Source of the DNA: Hyphomicrobiales bacterium
GTDB taxonomy: Bacteria; Pseudomonadota; Alphaproteobacteria; Rhizobiales; Rhizobiaceae
Length of the DNA stretch: 64,000 nucleotides
Direction: 5' to 3'
NCBI GenBank assembly: GCA_900471525.1
Contig: UCEZ01000052.1
Span: forward strand, 130,437 to 194,436
Part shown: positions 35,553 through 44,251 of the stretch, one piece after another
Layout: each line of letters starts with the position of its first letter
How positions within the stretch are numbered: position 1 is the first letter of the stretch
Position numbers and translations under genes: made by a program
Notes under the pieces: generated by a model
The model's database searches: none
What the model was told of the DNA's origin: nothing
The model's input: only the letters and a program-made list of their open reading frames with translations

Positions 35553-35726
35553 GTGACACCGAATGAACCAGATGCCGTGCCGGTCGTTTTGCCGGCAAGC
35601 CAGACGCAGCGCATCGTCGAAAGCCGCGAACTTTTTCGCGGCGACAACGAAATCCTGATCTCGCACGACGGCGCTATCTACCGCATGAAAATTACCCGCC
35701 AGGGCAAACTTATTCTGAACAAATAG
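35553..35726 (+). CDS. hmuP: Haemin uptake protein HmuP (HemP)
   Basis: 57 aa gene below most ORF length cut-offs, start GTG 35553 with AGGA 10 nt upstream. It ends with the HemP signature ESRELFRGDNEILISHDG then YRMKITRQGKLILNK. HmuP is a small coactivator or RNA-binding factor required for haem uptake gene expression in rhizobia. It is followed 9 nt later by hmuS in the same direction and divergent from the tonB operon. Confidence 0.9.
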   Translation: MTPNEPDAVPVVLPASQTQRIVESRELFRGDNEILISHDGAIYRMKITRQGKLILNK

Positions 35727-35735
35727 GCCAGACAC

Positions 35736-36794
35736 ATGACCCAATCGACCCGTCCGACTCCGTCCGAAATCCGTGCTTACCGGGCAGCCAACCCGAAGAT
35801 GCGCGAGCGCGATGTCGCCGCTCAGCTGGGCATTTCGGAAGCTGCCCTCGTTGCTGCCGAATGCGGCCTGACCGTTATCCGGATCGATGGCGACGCCAAT
35901 CGACTGCTGGAACGGGCGGCCGAACTCGGCGAAGTCATGGCGCTCACCCGCAACGAAAGCGCTGTCCACGAAAAGATCGGCGTGTTCGAGAATATCACCC
36001 CCGGCAAGCATGCCTCCATCGTTCTGGGCGAGAACATTGATCTGCGTATTTTCCCCGGTGCCTGGGCGCATGGTTTTGCGGTCACCAAGACTGACGGCGA
36101 CGATGTGCGCCGCAGCTTGCAATTCTTCGACAAACAGGGAACCGCCGTCCACAAGATCCACCTGCGCCCAGCCTCCAGCCTCGATGCCTACAACAGCATC
36201 GTCGAAACCTTCAGACTGGAGGATCAGTCGCAGGAATTCGTCACGGAGCCGGCGATCGAAAGCATCGCCGAAACCGAAAGCGCCTCTGTTGACGTCGCAA
36301 CGCTGCGTGACGAGTGGAGCAAGATGACGGACACGCATCAGTTCCACGGCCTCTTGCGCAAGCTGAAGCTCGGCCGCCGCCAGGCGCTTCAGGCGATCGG
36401 CGAGGATTTTGCCTGGAAGCTGCAGCCGGAAGCAGTTGAGGAAATGATGCGTGAATCGGCGAAAATCGAGCTGCCGATCATGTGCTTCGTCGGCAACCAC
36501 GGCATCATCCAGATCCATTCCGGGCCGGTTGCCAACATCCAGACAATGGGTCCATGGCTGAACATCATGGACCTGACCTTCCACCTGCACCTGCGCACCG
36601 ATCATCTCGCGGAAGTCTGGGCCGTTCGCAAGCCGACCGCCGATGGTCATGTCACCTCTCTCGAGGCGCTCGACGCCAAGGGAGAAATGGTCATCCAGTT
36701 CTTCGGCAAGCGCAAGGAAGGCTTTGCCGAACGCGAGGAATGGCGCGCCATCATGGAAAACCTTGCCCGCCTCGATATCACAGAAGCAGCCTGA
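35736..36794 (+). CDS. hmuS: Haem-binding/degrading factor HmuS
   Basis: 352 aa cytoplasmic haem chaperone or degrader with two repeated ChuX-like halves (about 30-170 and 205-345; HEKIGVFENITPG and FAWKLQPEAVEEMM mark them). Accepts haem delivered by HmuTUV. It starts 9 nt after hmuP and is followed 11 nt later by hmuT. Confidence 0.92.
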   Translation: MTQSTRPTPSEIRAYRAANPKMRERDVAAQLGISEAALVAAECGLTVIRIDGDANRLLERAAELGEVMALTRNESAVHEKIGVFENITPGKHASIVLGENIDLRIFPGAWAHGFAVTKTDGDDVRRSLQFFDKQGTAVHKIHLRPASSLDAYNSIVETFRLEDQSQEFVTEPAIESIAETESASVDVATLRDEWSKMTDTHQFHGLLRKLKLGRRQALQAIGEDFAWKLQPEAVEEMMRESAKIELPIMCFVGNHGIIQIHSGPVANIQTMGPWLNIMDLTFHLHLRTDHLAEVWAVRKPTADGHVTSLEALDAKGEMVIQFFGKRKEGFAEREEWRAIMENLARLDITEAA

Positions 36795-36805
36795 AGGAAC
36801 CGATC

Positions 36806-37756
36806 ATGAAGAGCTCGTATGATTTCCGCCGGCTACGCTCCTGGGAACTGGCTCTGGCAATCTTCGCGGTGTCCACCCCCTTCGTCCTGCCGATCGCCTC
36901 GCCGAACGGCGGCCCCTCCTTCATCCGCGCGGCTGTCGCCCAGGAAATGCAGAGGGCCGACACCTCCCGGCTGGTCTCCGTCGGCGGCGCGATCACCGAG
37001 ATCGTCTATGCGCTCGGCGAAGAGGGCAAGCTCGTCGGCCGCGACTCGACCAGCATCTATCCGGAAGCAGCAATCAAGCTTCCGGACGTCGGCTACATGC
37101 GCCAGCTCGCACCCGAAGGCGTGATCGCCACCAATCCGACCGCCATCATCGCCATCGAGGGTAGCGGCCCGCCGGAGACGCTGACCGTTCTCAAGGATGC
37201 CAAAATCCCCTTCCAGACGGTTTCGGAAAAATTCGACAGCGACGGCATTTTGGCAAAAATCCGCACTGTCGGCGATTTCCTCGGCGTGCCGGAAAAAGCC
37301 GCAGCGCTTTCCGATCGGGTCAAGAGCGATCTCGATTCAGCTGTTGCCGATGCCGCCAAACGCCACGACAGCGAACGCAAGCGCGTGATCTTCATCCTGA
37401 GCATGCAGGGCGGAAAGATCATGGCGTCCGGCACCGGCACCGCGGCTGACGGCATCATCGCGCTCTCGGGCGCCGTCAATGCGACGGGCAGCTTCCCCGG
37501 CTACAAGCCGCTGACCGATGAAGCAATCATCGAAGCCAAGCCGGATGTCGTCCTGATGATGACGCGCGGCGGCGGCCACGCCACGACCGATGACGAACTC
37601 TTCGCCCATCCGGGCCTCAGCCTGACGCCAGCGGCCAAGACGAAGGCTGTGATCCGCATGGACGGCCTGCATCTGCTCGGCTTCGGCCCGCGCACGGCAA
37701 GCACCGTGCGCGAGCTGAATGCGGCGATCTATGGAAAAGCGAATGCCTCACAGTGA
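36806..37756 (+). CDS. hmuT: Haemin-binding periplasmic protein HmuT
   Basis: 316 aa haem-binding protein of the ABC importer. A long signal region (MKSSYDFRRLRSWELALAIFAVSTPFVLPIAS) precedes a BtuF-like fold: RLVSVGGAITEIVYALG, VGRDSTSIYPEAAIKLPDVGY, ATNPTAIIAIEG. Start 36806 has AAGGA upstream. Its 3' end overlaps the start of hmuU by 14 nt. Confidence 0.93.
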   Translation: MKSSYDFRRLRSWELALAIFAVSTPFVLPIASPNGGPSFIRAAVAQEMQRADTSRLVSVGGAITEIVYALGEEGKLVGRDSTSIYPEAAIKLPDVGYMRQLAPEGVIATNPTAIIAIEGSGPPETLTVLKDAKIPFQTVSEKFDSDGILAKIRTVGDFLGVPEKAAALSDRVKSDLDSAVADAAKRHDSERKRVIFILSMQGGKIMASGTGTAADGIIALSGAVNATGSFPGYKPLTDEAIIEAKPDVVLMMTRGGGHATTDDELFAHPGLSLTPAAKTKAVIRMDGLHLLGFGPRTASTVRELNAAIYGKANASQ

Positions 37757-38867
37757 AATGACAGCGGATAACGGCCGGTCGCGGTCTTTTGCGGCACGCT
37801 TGAAATCCGACTGGCATATGGGCGACCGCTCCCGGCTGGCGCAATTGCTGATCGCGGTACTCATCGTGATCGCCGTTGCGATGTTCGCCGCCTCCATCAT
37901 GACCGGCGCGGCCGATGCTTCGCTCGGCAACGTCCTGCGCTGGCTGGTCGGCATGGAAGGCGCTGAACAGGTGCTGAGTGCGCGCGACCGCATTATCATC
38001 CTCGATATCCGCCTGCCCCGTGCCGTCTTGGGCCTGCTGGTCGGCGCATCGCTCGCCGTATCGGGCGCCGTTATGCAGGGCCTGTTCCGTAATCCGCTCG
38101 CCGACCCAGCACTTGTCGGAGTTTCCTCCGGTGCCAGCCTCGGCGCGGTGCTGCTGATCGTGCTCGGCAGTTCCTTCTTCGGACCGCTCTTTGCCGTCTT
38201 CGGCTTCTATGCGCTTCCGATCGCAGCCTTCTTCGGCGGTCTCGCAACGACGCTGTTGCTCTACCGGATTGCGACGCGTAGCGGCCAGACTTCGGTTGCG
38301 ACGATGCTCCTTGCCGGTATCGCGCTTGGAGCGCTGGCGGGAGCGGTCACCGGCGTCCTCATCTTCATGGCCGACGACAAGCAATTGCGCGATCTCACCT
38401 TCTGGGGCCTCGGATCACTTGCCGGCGCCAACTGGACGAAGATCCTGTCAGCCGGACCGATCATCCTCGTATCGCTTGCCGTTGTTCCTTTCCTAGCGCG
38501 GGGGCTCAACGCCCTGACGCTTGGCGAAGCGGCCGCGTTCCACATGGGCATTCCAGTCCAGCGGCTGAAGAATATCGCCATCGTCAGCGTTGCGGCATCG
38601 ACCGGCGCGTCGGTCGCCGTCAGCGGCGGTATCGGCTTCGTCGGCATCGTCGTGCCGCATGTGCTGCGGCTGGTGATCGGTCCCGACCACCGCTATCTCC
38701 TGCCGGCATCGGCCCTGCTCGGTGGCACGCTGCTGATCTTTGCCGACATGATCGCCCGCACCATCGTTCCACCGGCAGAATTGCCGATCGGCATCATCAC
38801 GGCTTTCGCCGGAGCGCCGTTCTTCCTGTGGATATTGCTGCGCGGGCGCTCCCATATGGGGCTTTAG
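37743..38867 (+). CDS. hmuU: Haemin ABC transporter permease HmuU
   Basis: About 374 aa FecCD-family permease with nine or ten membrane segments; key motifs RLPRAVLGLLVGASLAVSGAVMQGLFRNPLADP and GFVGIVVPHVLRLVIGPDHR (split for reading). Start MPHSEM at 37743 is preferred, with GGA 7 nt upstream; earlier in-frame ATGs at 37719 and 37731 lie within hmuT. Imports haem. Confidence 0.92.
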   Translation: MPHSEMTADNGRSRSFAARLKSDWHMGDRSRLAQLLIAVLIVIAVAMFAASIMTGAADASLGNVLRWLVGMEGAEQVLSARDRIIILDIRLPRAVLGLLVGASLAVSGAVMQGLFRNPLADPALVGVSSGASLGAVLLIVLGSSFFGPLFAVFGFYALPIAAFFGGLATTLLLYRIATRSGQTSVATMLLAGIALGALAGAVTGVLIFMADDKQLRDLTFWGLGSLAGANWTKILSAGPIILVSLAVVPFLARGLNALTLGEAAAFHMGIPVQRLKNIAIVSVAASTGASVAVSGGIGFVGIVVPHVLRLVIGPDHRYLLPASALLGGTLLIFADMIARTIVPPAELPIGIITAFAGAPFFLWILLRGRSHMGL

Positions 38868-38875
38868 GACAAACC

Positions 38876-39664
38876 ATGATCAAAGCCAGCAATCTTTCCG
38901 TCCGGCTTTCCGGCAAAGAGGTGTTGCACGGTGTCACCATCGAGGCCGCCGCGGGACAACTGACGGCAATCGTCGGCCCGAACGGCTCCGGCAAGACCAC
39001 CAGCCTCAAGGCGATGGCGGGCGAACTACCCTATGACGGCACCGTCAGCATCAACGGTCACGACATTGCGATGCTGAAACCATGGGAGTTGGCGCTGAAG
39101 CGCGCCGTGCTGCCGCAGTCTACGGTGATCTCCTTCCCCTTCACCGTACGCGAAATCGTCCGCATGGGGCTTTCGGTCGGTACAAAGACAGACGCTGGAG
39201 AAACGGACCGCATCGCACGGGACGCGCTGGAAGCCGTCGATCTGTCCGGTTTCGCTGGCCGTTTCTACCAGGAGCTTTCCGGCGGCGAGCAGCAGCGCGT
39301 GCAGCTTGCCCGTGCCCTCTGTCAGATTTGGCAGCCGGTCCGGCACGGTGAACCCGCTTTCCTGCTGCTCGACGAGCCCGTATCCAGCCTCGACATCCGC
39401 CATCAACTGACGATCATGCGGCTTGCCCGGAGTTTCTGCGAACGCGGTGGCGGCGTCATTGCCATCATGCACGATCTCAATCTGACGGCGATGTTTGCCG
39501 ACCGGATGATCATGATGAAAGGTGGGCGTGTACAGGCGGCCGGACATCCCAACGATGTGATGACCGACGCGGTGATGGAAGCCGTTTTCGGTTGCGCAAT
39601 GCGGGTCAATGCGACACCGGTGGGCAGCGCACCCTTTGTGCTGCCGCACACTGCGGTGGGTTGA
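38876..39664 (+). CDS. hmuV: Haemin ABC transporter ATPase HmuV
   Basis: 262 aa ATPase. Walker A GPNGSGKTT, signature LSGGEQQR, Walker B FLLLDEPVSSLD, and switch His in IAIMHDLNL. It completes hmuTUV, 8 nt after hmuU; the frame to 38828 overlaps hmuU and is not the start. Powered import of haem through HmuU. Confidence 0.93.
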   Translation: MIKASNLSVRLSGKEVLHGVTIEAAAGQLTAIVGPNGSGKTTSLKAMAGELPYDGTVSINGHDIAMLKPWELALKRAVLPQSTVISFPFTVREIVRMGLSVGTKTDAGETDRIARDALEAVDLSGFAGRFYQELSGGEQQRVQLARALCQIWQPVRHGEPAFLLLDEPVSSLDIRHQLTIMRLARSFCERGGGVIAIMHDLNLTAMFADRMIMMKGGRVQAAGHPNDVMTDAVMEAVFGCAMRVNATPVGSAPFVLPHTAVG

Positions 39665-39689
39665 GCCACCCGCCCCTCGCCTTGCGAGC

Positions 39690-39714
39690 GGAACCAAATA
39701 CAACCTTGCGCGTT
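39690..39714 (+). promoter_or_regulatory. EcfG-type promoter of the DUF883 gene
   Basis: GGAAC (39690-39694), exact 16-nt spacer, CGTT (39711-39714), about 105 nt before the gene at 39819. The 5' leader is long enough for further control. Confidence 0.75.
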
Positions 39715-39818
39715 GATGTTGCGAACCGCTGACACGGTGATGATTTCACATGTCGGTACGACCGCTCACCGGGTCCAGCCTTGAAACAGCAGTCCCGCCG
39801 CAGATAGGAGTTTTCACC

Positions 39819-40205
39819 ATGGCAACAGGTCTCTTTTCCGGCTCCACCGCAAAGAAACGCCTCGTCGATGCGCCGATCGAAGATCAAATCAGCGAAATCC
39901 GCGACGAGATCGCAACGCTCGCAAAGCTTCTTTCGCAGCGCAGCGCAGAAGCCTCGAAGGACGTGCGCGCCAGAGCAACCGAGGCATCCAGGGATGTTCG
40001 GGCAAGGGCCTACGACGCACGCGACCACGCGGAAGCTGGGTTGCACGATCTGATCGAAAACGGCGAAGCACTGTTTGCTGAACTGCGCAGCCGCTATGCG
40101 GTCACCGAGAAGCAGGTACGCCACACCGTGCGCGAGCATCCGGTCGCAACCTTGGGCGCAGCCGCTGCGCTTGGACTGCTCATCGCAGCTCTCATCCGCC
40201 GCTAA
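39819..40205 (+). CDS. DUF883/ElaB-type membrane-anchored protein
   Basis: 128 aa. A long amphipathic helix of about 75 residues rich in charged heptads (DQISEIRDEIATLAKLLSQ, then ASKDVRARATEASRDVRARAYDARD), and a single C-terminal membrane anchor (VATLGAAAALGLLIAALIRR). This is the ElaB/YqjD layout, which binds ribosomes or membranes in stationary phase in E. coli. Start 39819 follows AGGAG. The EcfG promoter upstream fits stress induction. Confidence 0.85.
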   Translation: MATGLFSGSTAKKRLVDAPIEDQISEIRDEIATLAKLLSQRSAEASKDVRARATEASRDVRARAYDARDHAEAGLHDLIENGEALFAELRSRYAVTEKQVRHTVREHPVATLGAAAALGLLIAALIRR

Positions 40206-40324
40206 GCGATACCAATAGGGGCGGCAACTCCCGAACAGGTGCCGTCTGATACTGCGTGAAGAGGCCGGAGACAAAAGAATTGTCATCCGGTCTTTTCGCC
40301 CCCTGCTTCCTTCTGGAGAAAAAA

Positions 40325-40756
40325 ATGGGTTCTTTGGCCGCAATGCTTTCGGCTCTGGTACTGACCGACGTCGGTGTCACGGTAACCCGCTACAAGCGAA
40401 ATGGCGCACTGTGGCTCGTGGCGTCGCTGTTCTTTCTGACCGCCTATATTTTCGCGCTCGTTGCTGGCGCCATTTTTCTCAGCGCCGTTTATACGCCGTT
40501 GCAGGCCGCGATCATTCTCGCCGTCATTTCCGTTGTCATCGGCCTTGTCGTCATCGGCATCATGTATGCGCTGAATGCGCGCGATCAACGCATCGCCACA
40601 GACCGGCGCCGGCGGTCACAGGCCCAGACCACCCTGGCGATTGCCACCGCGCTGACACTCTTCCGCAAGCAGCCACTTCTGGCTGCCGGTCTGGCGGTGG
40701 GGATTGGTACGGTGCTTGGATTGATGCGAAAATCAGACGACAGCGATCATTCATGA
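40325..40756 (+). CDS. Membrane protein, possible partner of the DUF883 gene
   Basis: 143 aa. Two strong membrane segments (about 31-58 and 64-90), a basic region (DQRIATDRRRRSQAQ), and a weaker third segment near the end (KQPLLAAGLAVGIGTVLGLM). Resembles YqjE/phage-holin III-like proteins that sit next to YqjD/ElaB homologues in many bacteria. Start 40325 has GGAG upstream. Likely cotranscribed with the previous gene (119 nt gap). Confidence 0.75.
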   Translation: MGSLAAMLSALVLTDVGVTVTRYKRNGALWLVASLFFLTAYIFALVAGAIFLSAVYTPLQAAIILAVISVVIGLVVIGIMYALNARDQRIATDRRRRSQAQTTLAIATALTLFRKQPLLAAGLAVGIGTVLGLMRKSDDSDHS

Positions 40757-40776
40757 ACCACAGTGTGGACCACCTG

Positions 40777-42282
40777 TCAGAGTGGCAGGCGGACGATCGC
40801 AGTCAAACCTGCAGGCAGATACTCGACCTTCACTGAACTGCCCATCACCTTGTCCAGGCTTCGCTCGATCAGGATCGAGCCGAAACCGCGCCGTGTTGGC
40901 TCTTCGACGGGCGGGCCACCGACCTCCGTCCAGGTCATATGCAAAACGCGTTGACCGTCTTCATCGACGCTTCGCGCTGTTAACACCACCTTGCCGCGGG
41001 GGCGCGAGAGCGATCCGTATTTCGCTGCATTTGTCGCCAGTTCGTGCAGAACCAGCCCGAGGCCGACCGCCTGATCCGGCCCAAGAAAAATCTCGTCCTT
41101 GTGGACTTCGATCTGACTTTTATAGTCACGGACATGCGGCGCCAGCTGTTTGGCCAATAGGGCGGAAAGACGGATCTCGCCCCATTCATGATCCGACAGA
41201 AGTCCATGCGCCTCGGAAATCGCCTGAAGCCTGCCGGCGAATGCCGTCATGAACTCCTGCGGGTCGCTTGTCTGCCGCAGCGTCTGGCGGGCCAGTGACT
41301 GCAGCATGGCAAGCGTGTTCTTGACCCGGTGGTTGAGTTCGCGCAGCAGCAACCGGGTCCGCTGAGTCGAACTCTGCTCTTCGGTCACATCGATATTGAT
41401 GCCTAGAAAAAGCGTCGGTTTGCCCCTTGAGTCCCGTTCATGCACACGACCGCGGCCGAGCAGCCAGCGTCCGGTAGACGCCACCCGAAAAATTCCGTCA
41501 TACTCTTCGTCCTGCGTCATGGCGGAACGCAGCTTCGAGAGCGTCGCCACCCGGTCTTCATGATGAATAGCACCAAAGATATCCCTGGCATGGACGCTCT
41601 TCGTTGGTTTCATGCCGAACATGCGCAGCATCGGCTGGTTGCAAGAAACGCTGCCGGACCGGATATCCCAAAGCCAGCTGCCGACATTGGCCGCGTCGAG
41701 CGCCATGGCCTGCCGCTGCTCTTCGCGGGAAAGAGCGGCTTCCTTCAACGCGCGCTGACGTGCCTCGTGCTTGAGCTTGAAGAGTGAGGAGGCAATACGC
41801 GACAGTCGTTGCAATTGCGTCAGGAGCTGCGGCGCGATCTCCCGGCGCGCCTTGACATCGAAAACACAGATCGTGCCCACCGGCTGGTCGTCGATGACCA
41901 CCGGAACGCCTGCGTAAAACCGCAGAAACGGTGCTCCCACGACGCGCGGCTGGTCGGAAAAGCGAGGATCTGCAGCGGCATCTGCGACAACAAGCGCCTT
42001 ACCGGAAGGCGAAGCGATGGTATGCACGCAAAATGACTCTGCGGAAGGCGCTTGCATCTCGCTGGTTCCGACAGTTGCCTTGAACCATTGATCCTGGGCA
42101 TCAACGAGTGTCACCAACGCAACCGGCGCATCGAAAAGATTGGCCGCGATCTCGGCAAGGTCGCGAAAATCGGCATCCGGCTCGGCCATATCCGGGACGA
42201 CCGCATGCAGGACGTCAAGCCGTTGGGCCGACGTCAGAACGGCGGCCACCGCTGCCTGCGGATCGCTATTCTTTTTGATCAT
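40777..42282 (-). CDS. GAF-PAS HWE-type sensor histidine kinase
   Basis: 501 aa with no membrane segment. GAF domain (about 38-165), PAS/PAC region (about 190-300), HWE-type dimer helix with phosphoacceptor H318 (LLLRELNHRVKN), and an ATP domain with LHELATNAAKYGSL (about 408) and the W-x-E element (MTWTEVGGP) that names HWE kinases. Such kinases feed PhyR and related regulators in alphaproteobacteria. It lies downstream of ecfG, same strand, separated by a terminator. Confidence 0.9.
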   Translation of the reverse strand: MIKKNSDPQAAVAAVLTSAQRLDVLHAVVPDMAEPDADFRDLAEIAANLFDAPVALVTLVDAQDQWFKATVGTSEMQAPSAESFCVHTIASPSGKALVVADAAADPRFSDQPRVVGAPFLRFYAGVPVVIDDQPVGTICVFDVKARREIAPQLLTQLQRLSRIASSLFKLKHEARQRALKEAALSREEQRQAMALDAANVGSWLWDIRSGSVSCNQPMLRMFGMKPTKSVHARDIFGAIHHEDRVATLSKLRSAMTQDEEYDGIFRVASTGRWLLGRGRVHERDSRGKPTLFLGINIDVTEEQSSTQRTRLLLRELNHRVKNTLAMLQSLARQTLRQTSDPQEFMTAFAGRLQAISEAHGLLSDHEWGEIRLSALLAKQLAPHVRDYKSQIEVHKDEIFLGPDQAVGLGLVLHELATNAAKYGSLSRPRGKVVLTARSVDEDGQRVLHMTWTEVGGPPVEEPTRRGFGSILIERSLDKVMGSSVKVEYLPAGLTAIVRLPL

Positions 42283-42420
42283 GAATTTCCACACCCAGCC
42301 CCGGGCGCCGTCATTGTCTTAAACCCGCTACTTTTCCTTTGCAGCGCGCCTGCCACAGTTTCTGCACGATTGTGACCCGCGGCGCAATCATGCCGTTGCG
42401 GCATGCCTCTCCGCGGAGAG

Positions 42421-42459
42421 AAACGCCCGCCAGACTTAAAAAGAGCCGTTGGCGGGCGT
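42421..42459 (-). terminator. Terminator downstream of ecfG
   Basis: On the minus strand ACGCCCGCCA, a 17-nt loop, TGGCGGGCGT, then TTTC. A strong 10-bp stem but a short T-run, between ecfG and the histidine kinase gene. Confidence 0.6.
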
Positions 42460-42474
42460 CGAAACTTCTTTCTG

Positions 42475-43041
42475 TCAGGACACGAAAGCACGCGAGGTCA
42501 TAGGCGCGGACGTCGCGTCTGGACCGTATTCGTTTTCGCCGGTGATCTGCAGAATTTCCTGTAGCCGCTGGCGCGCGCGATTGACGCGGCTCTTGATCGT
42601 TCCGAGCGCGCAGCCGCAAATCTCGGCGGCTTCCTCGTAGGAAAAGCCGGATGCCCCCACAAGAATGATCGCCTCCCGCTGATCCGGCGGCAGCATTTCG
42701 AGCGCACGCTTGAAATCCTGCAGATCCAGGGATCCATACTGCGCCGGGTGCTGGGCGAGCGACTCGGTGAAATATCCGTCGCTGTCCTGAACCTCGCGGC
42801 CTCGCTTGCGCATCTGGCTGTAAAGTTCGTTGCGCAGGATGGTAAACAGCCACGCCTTCATGTTTGTGCCCATCTCGAAGTGGTCCTGCTTGGCCCACGC
42901 CTTCATGATGGTGTCCTGAACGAGATCATCGGCCCGGTCGTGCCGGCCGATCAACGACATCGCGAACGCACGCAGGCTGGGAAGGGCTGCGAGCATTTCA
43001 CGCTTGAAACTGGGTTCCTCAGACGTCATTCCGCCACTCAT
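42475..43041 (-). CDS. ecfG: General stress response sigma factor EcfG
   Basis: 188 aa ECF15-type sigma factor. Region 2 (about 20-85: RAFAMSLIGRHDRADDLVQDTIMKAW, TILRNELYSQMRKRGRE) and region 4 (about 118-170: LPPDQREAIILVGASGFSYEEAAEICGCALGTIKSRVNRAR; split) are complete. Held inactive by NepR and released by phosphorylated PhyR, it reads GGAAC-N16/17-CGTT promoters, several of which occur in this window. Coupled to nepR by an ATGA overlap. Confidence 0.95.
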   Translation of the reverse strand: MSGGMTSEEPSFKREMLAALPSLRAFAMSLIGRHDRADDLVQDTIMKAWAKQDHFEMGTNMKAWLFTILRNELYSQMRKRGREVQDSDGYFTESLAQHPAQYGSLDLQDFKRALEMLPPDQREAIILVGASGFSYEEAAEICGCALGTIKSRVNRARQRLQEILQITGENEYGPDATSAPMTSRAFVS

Positions 43042-43196
43042 TCTGCCACATCCGGCATCGACTGGCGTTCGACCGCATCGAGTTTCTCAAGCAGGTCGAG
43101 GAACCGGTCCGGAATGGCTTCTTCCTGTACAGAAAGATAGAGAGCGCGGAGCTTCGTTGCAATCTGCGCATTTGGATTATCGGTACGCACAGACAT
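43038..43196 (-). CDS. nepR: Anti-sigma factor NepR
   Basis: 52 aa from ATG 43196 (MSVRTDNPN, GAGG 5 nt before), or 64 aa from ATG 43232. Core IATKLRALYLSVQEEAIPDRFLDLLEKLDAV is the NepR family signature. It sequesters EcfG and is itself sequestered by phosphorylated PhyR. First gene of the nepR-ecfG pair, with ATGA overlap at the junction. Confidence 0.9.
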   Translation of the reverse strand: MSVRTDNPNAQIATKLRALYLSVQEEAIPDRFLDLLEKLDAVERQSMPDVAE

Positions 43197-43269
43197 CATA
43201 GCCTCGCGCCCTGCCCCAGTTTTGTAGGTCATAAAGTCAAAATACCTTCAGAAGTTCATATGGCAGCAC

Positions 43270-43294
43270 AATGCGCCGCAAAAAAAATTGTTCC
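43270..43294 (-). promoter_or_regulatory. EcfG-type promoter of nepR-ecfG
   Basis: Minus strand GGAAC (43294-43290), 16-nt spacer, CATT (43273-43270). One mismatch from the consensus CGTT. It fits positive autoregulation of the stress sigma operon. Confidence 0.65.
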
Positions 43295-43301
43295 GGTCAG
43301 A

Positions 43302-43327
43302 GGAACCTTTTTTTTCTGGTCGCGTTT
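43302..43327 (+). promoter_or_regulatory. EcfG-type promoter of phyR
   Basis: GGAAC (43302-43306), 16-nt spacer, CGTTT (43323-43327), about 50 nt before phyR. Its -35 is back to back with that of nepR-ecfG, 7 nt apart. Confidence 0.85.
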
Positions 43328-43375
43328 CCTCGCAGTCATGGCCACAGCTTCGGCCAGATCGAGGGAGTTCCATAC

Positions 43376-44170
43376 ATGTCACTTTCCACCCAGATCGCTC
43401 CGTTCCTTCCCTATTTGCGCCGATACTCTCGCGCGTTGACCGGATCGCAGACGTCGGGCGACGCCTATGTCGCAGCTGTTCTGGAAGCGCTGATCGCAGA
43501 TATCACCATTTTCCCGGAAGCCAGCAACGACAGGGTTGCCTTGTTTCAACTGTATACGAAGATGTTTGGCTCATCTTCCGTTTTGATCCCGGAACCGGTT
43601 TCGCCGTTTGCGTGGGAAAAACGAGCGTCGATCAATCTCGCCTCCGTCTCGCCGCTCGCCCGGCAAGCCTTCCTGCTGGTTTCGGTCGAAGGGTTCCGCA
43701 CAAATGAAGCGGCGGAAGTCCTCGGCACGACCGAGAGCGGCATGAATCAGTTGCTCGAACGCGCATCCGAAGAAATTTCCCGCCAGGTCGCAACCGACAT
43801 CATGATCATCGAGGACGAGCCGCTGATTGCGATCGACATAGAACAGATGGTCGAGAGCCTCGGTCACAGGGTCACCGGCATCGCGCGGACCCGTGACGAG
43901 GCAGTGGCTCTGTTCAAGGCGAGCCGGCCCAGCATGGTGCTTGCCGATATCCAGCTTGCCGACGGCAGCTCCGGCATCGACGCGGTCAATGATATTCTGA
44001 AGAACACAGCCGTTCCGGTGATTTTCATCACGGCGTTCCCCGAGCGCCTGCTGACCGGCGAACGGCCCGAACCCACGTTCCTGGTCACCAAGCCGTTTAA
44101 CCCCGACATGGTCAAGGCCCTGATCAGCCAGGCGCTTTTCTTCAATGAATCCACCAGGGCCGCGGCCTGA
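43376..44170 (+). CDS. phyR: Response regulator PhyR
   Basis: 264 aa. N-terminal sigma-like domain (about 1-135, which mimics EcfG and binds NepR) and C-terminal receiver domain with the acidic pocket IIEDEP (144-149), phosphoacceptor D191 (MVLADIQLADG) and T in IFITAFPE, K in VTKPFNPD. Phosphorylation frees the sigma-like part to titrate NepR. Start 43376 follows GGGAG; the frame to 43271 is leader. Confidence 0.95.
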   Translation: MSLSTQIAPFLPYLRRYSRALTGSQTSGDAYVAAVLEALIADITIFPEASNDRVALFQLYTKMFGSSSVLIPEPVSPFAWEKRASINLASVSPLARQAFLLVSVEGFRTNEAAEVLGTTESGMNQLLERASEEISRQVATDIMIIEDEPLIAIDIEQMVESLGHRVTGIARTRDEAVALFKASRPSMVLADIQLADGSSGIDAVNDILKNTAVPVIFITAFPERLLTGERPEPTFLVTKPFNPDMVKALISQALFFNESTRAAA

Positions 44171-44173
44171 GAC

Positions 44174-44192
44174 GTGTTCCGCCCGGGAACAC
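44174..44192. repeat. Inverted repeat after phyR
   Basis: GTGTTCC (44174-44180) and GGAACAC (44186-44192), perfect arms with a 5-nt centre, just after the phyR stop. No T-run follows. It also contains a GGAAC element but no CGTT at the right distance. Confidence 0.4.
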
Positions 44193-44251
44193 ATCCGGGC
44201 GAGCAATCTCACGATTGAATGACCTGTGGCGCCAAGGCGCCCCGGTGAAAC

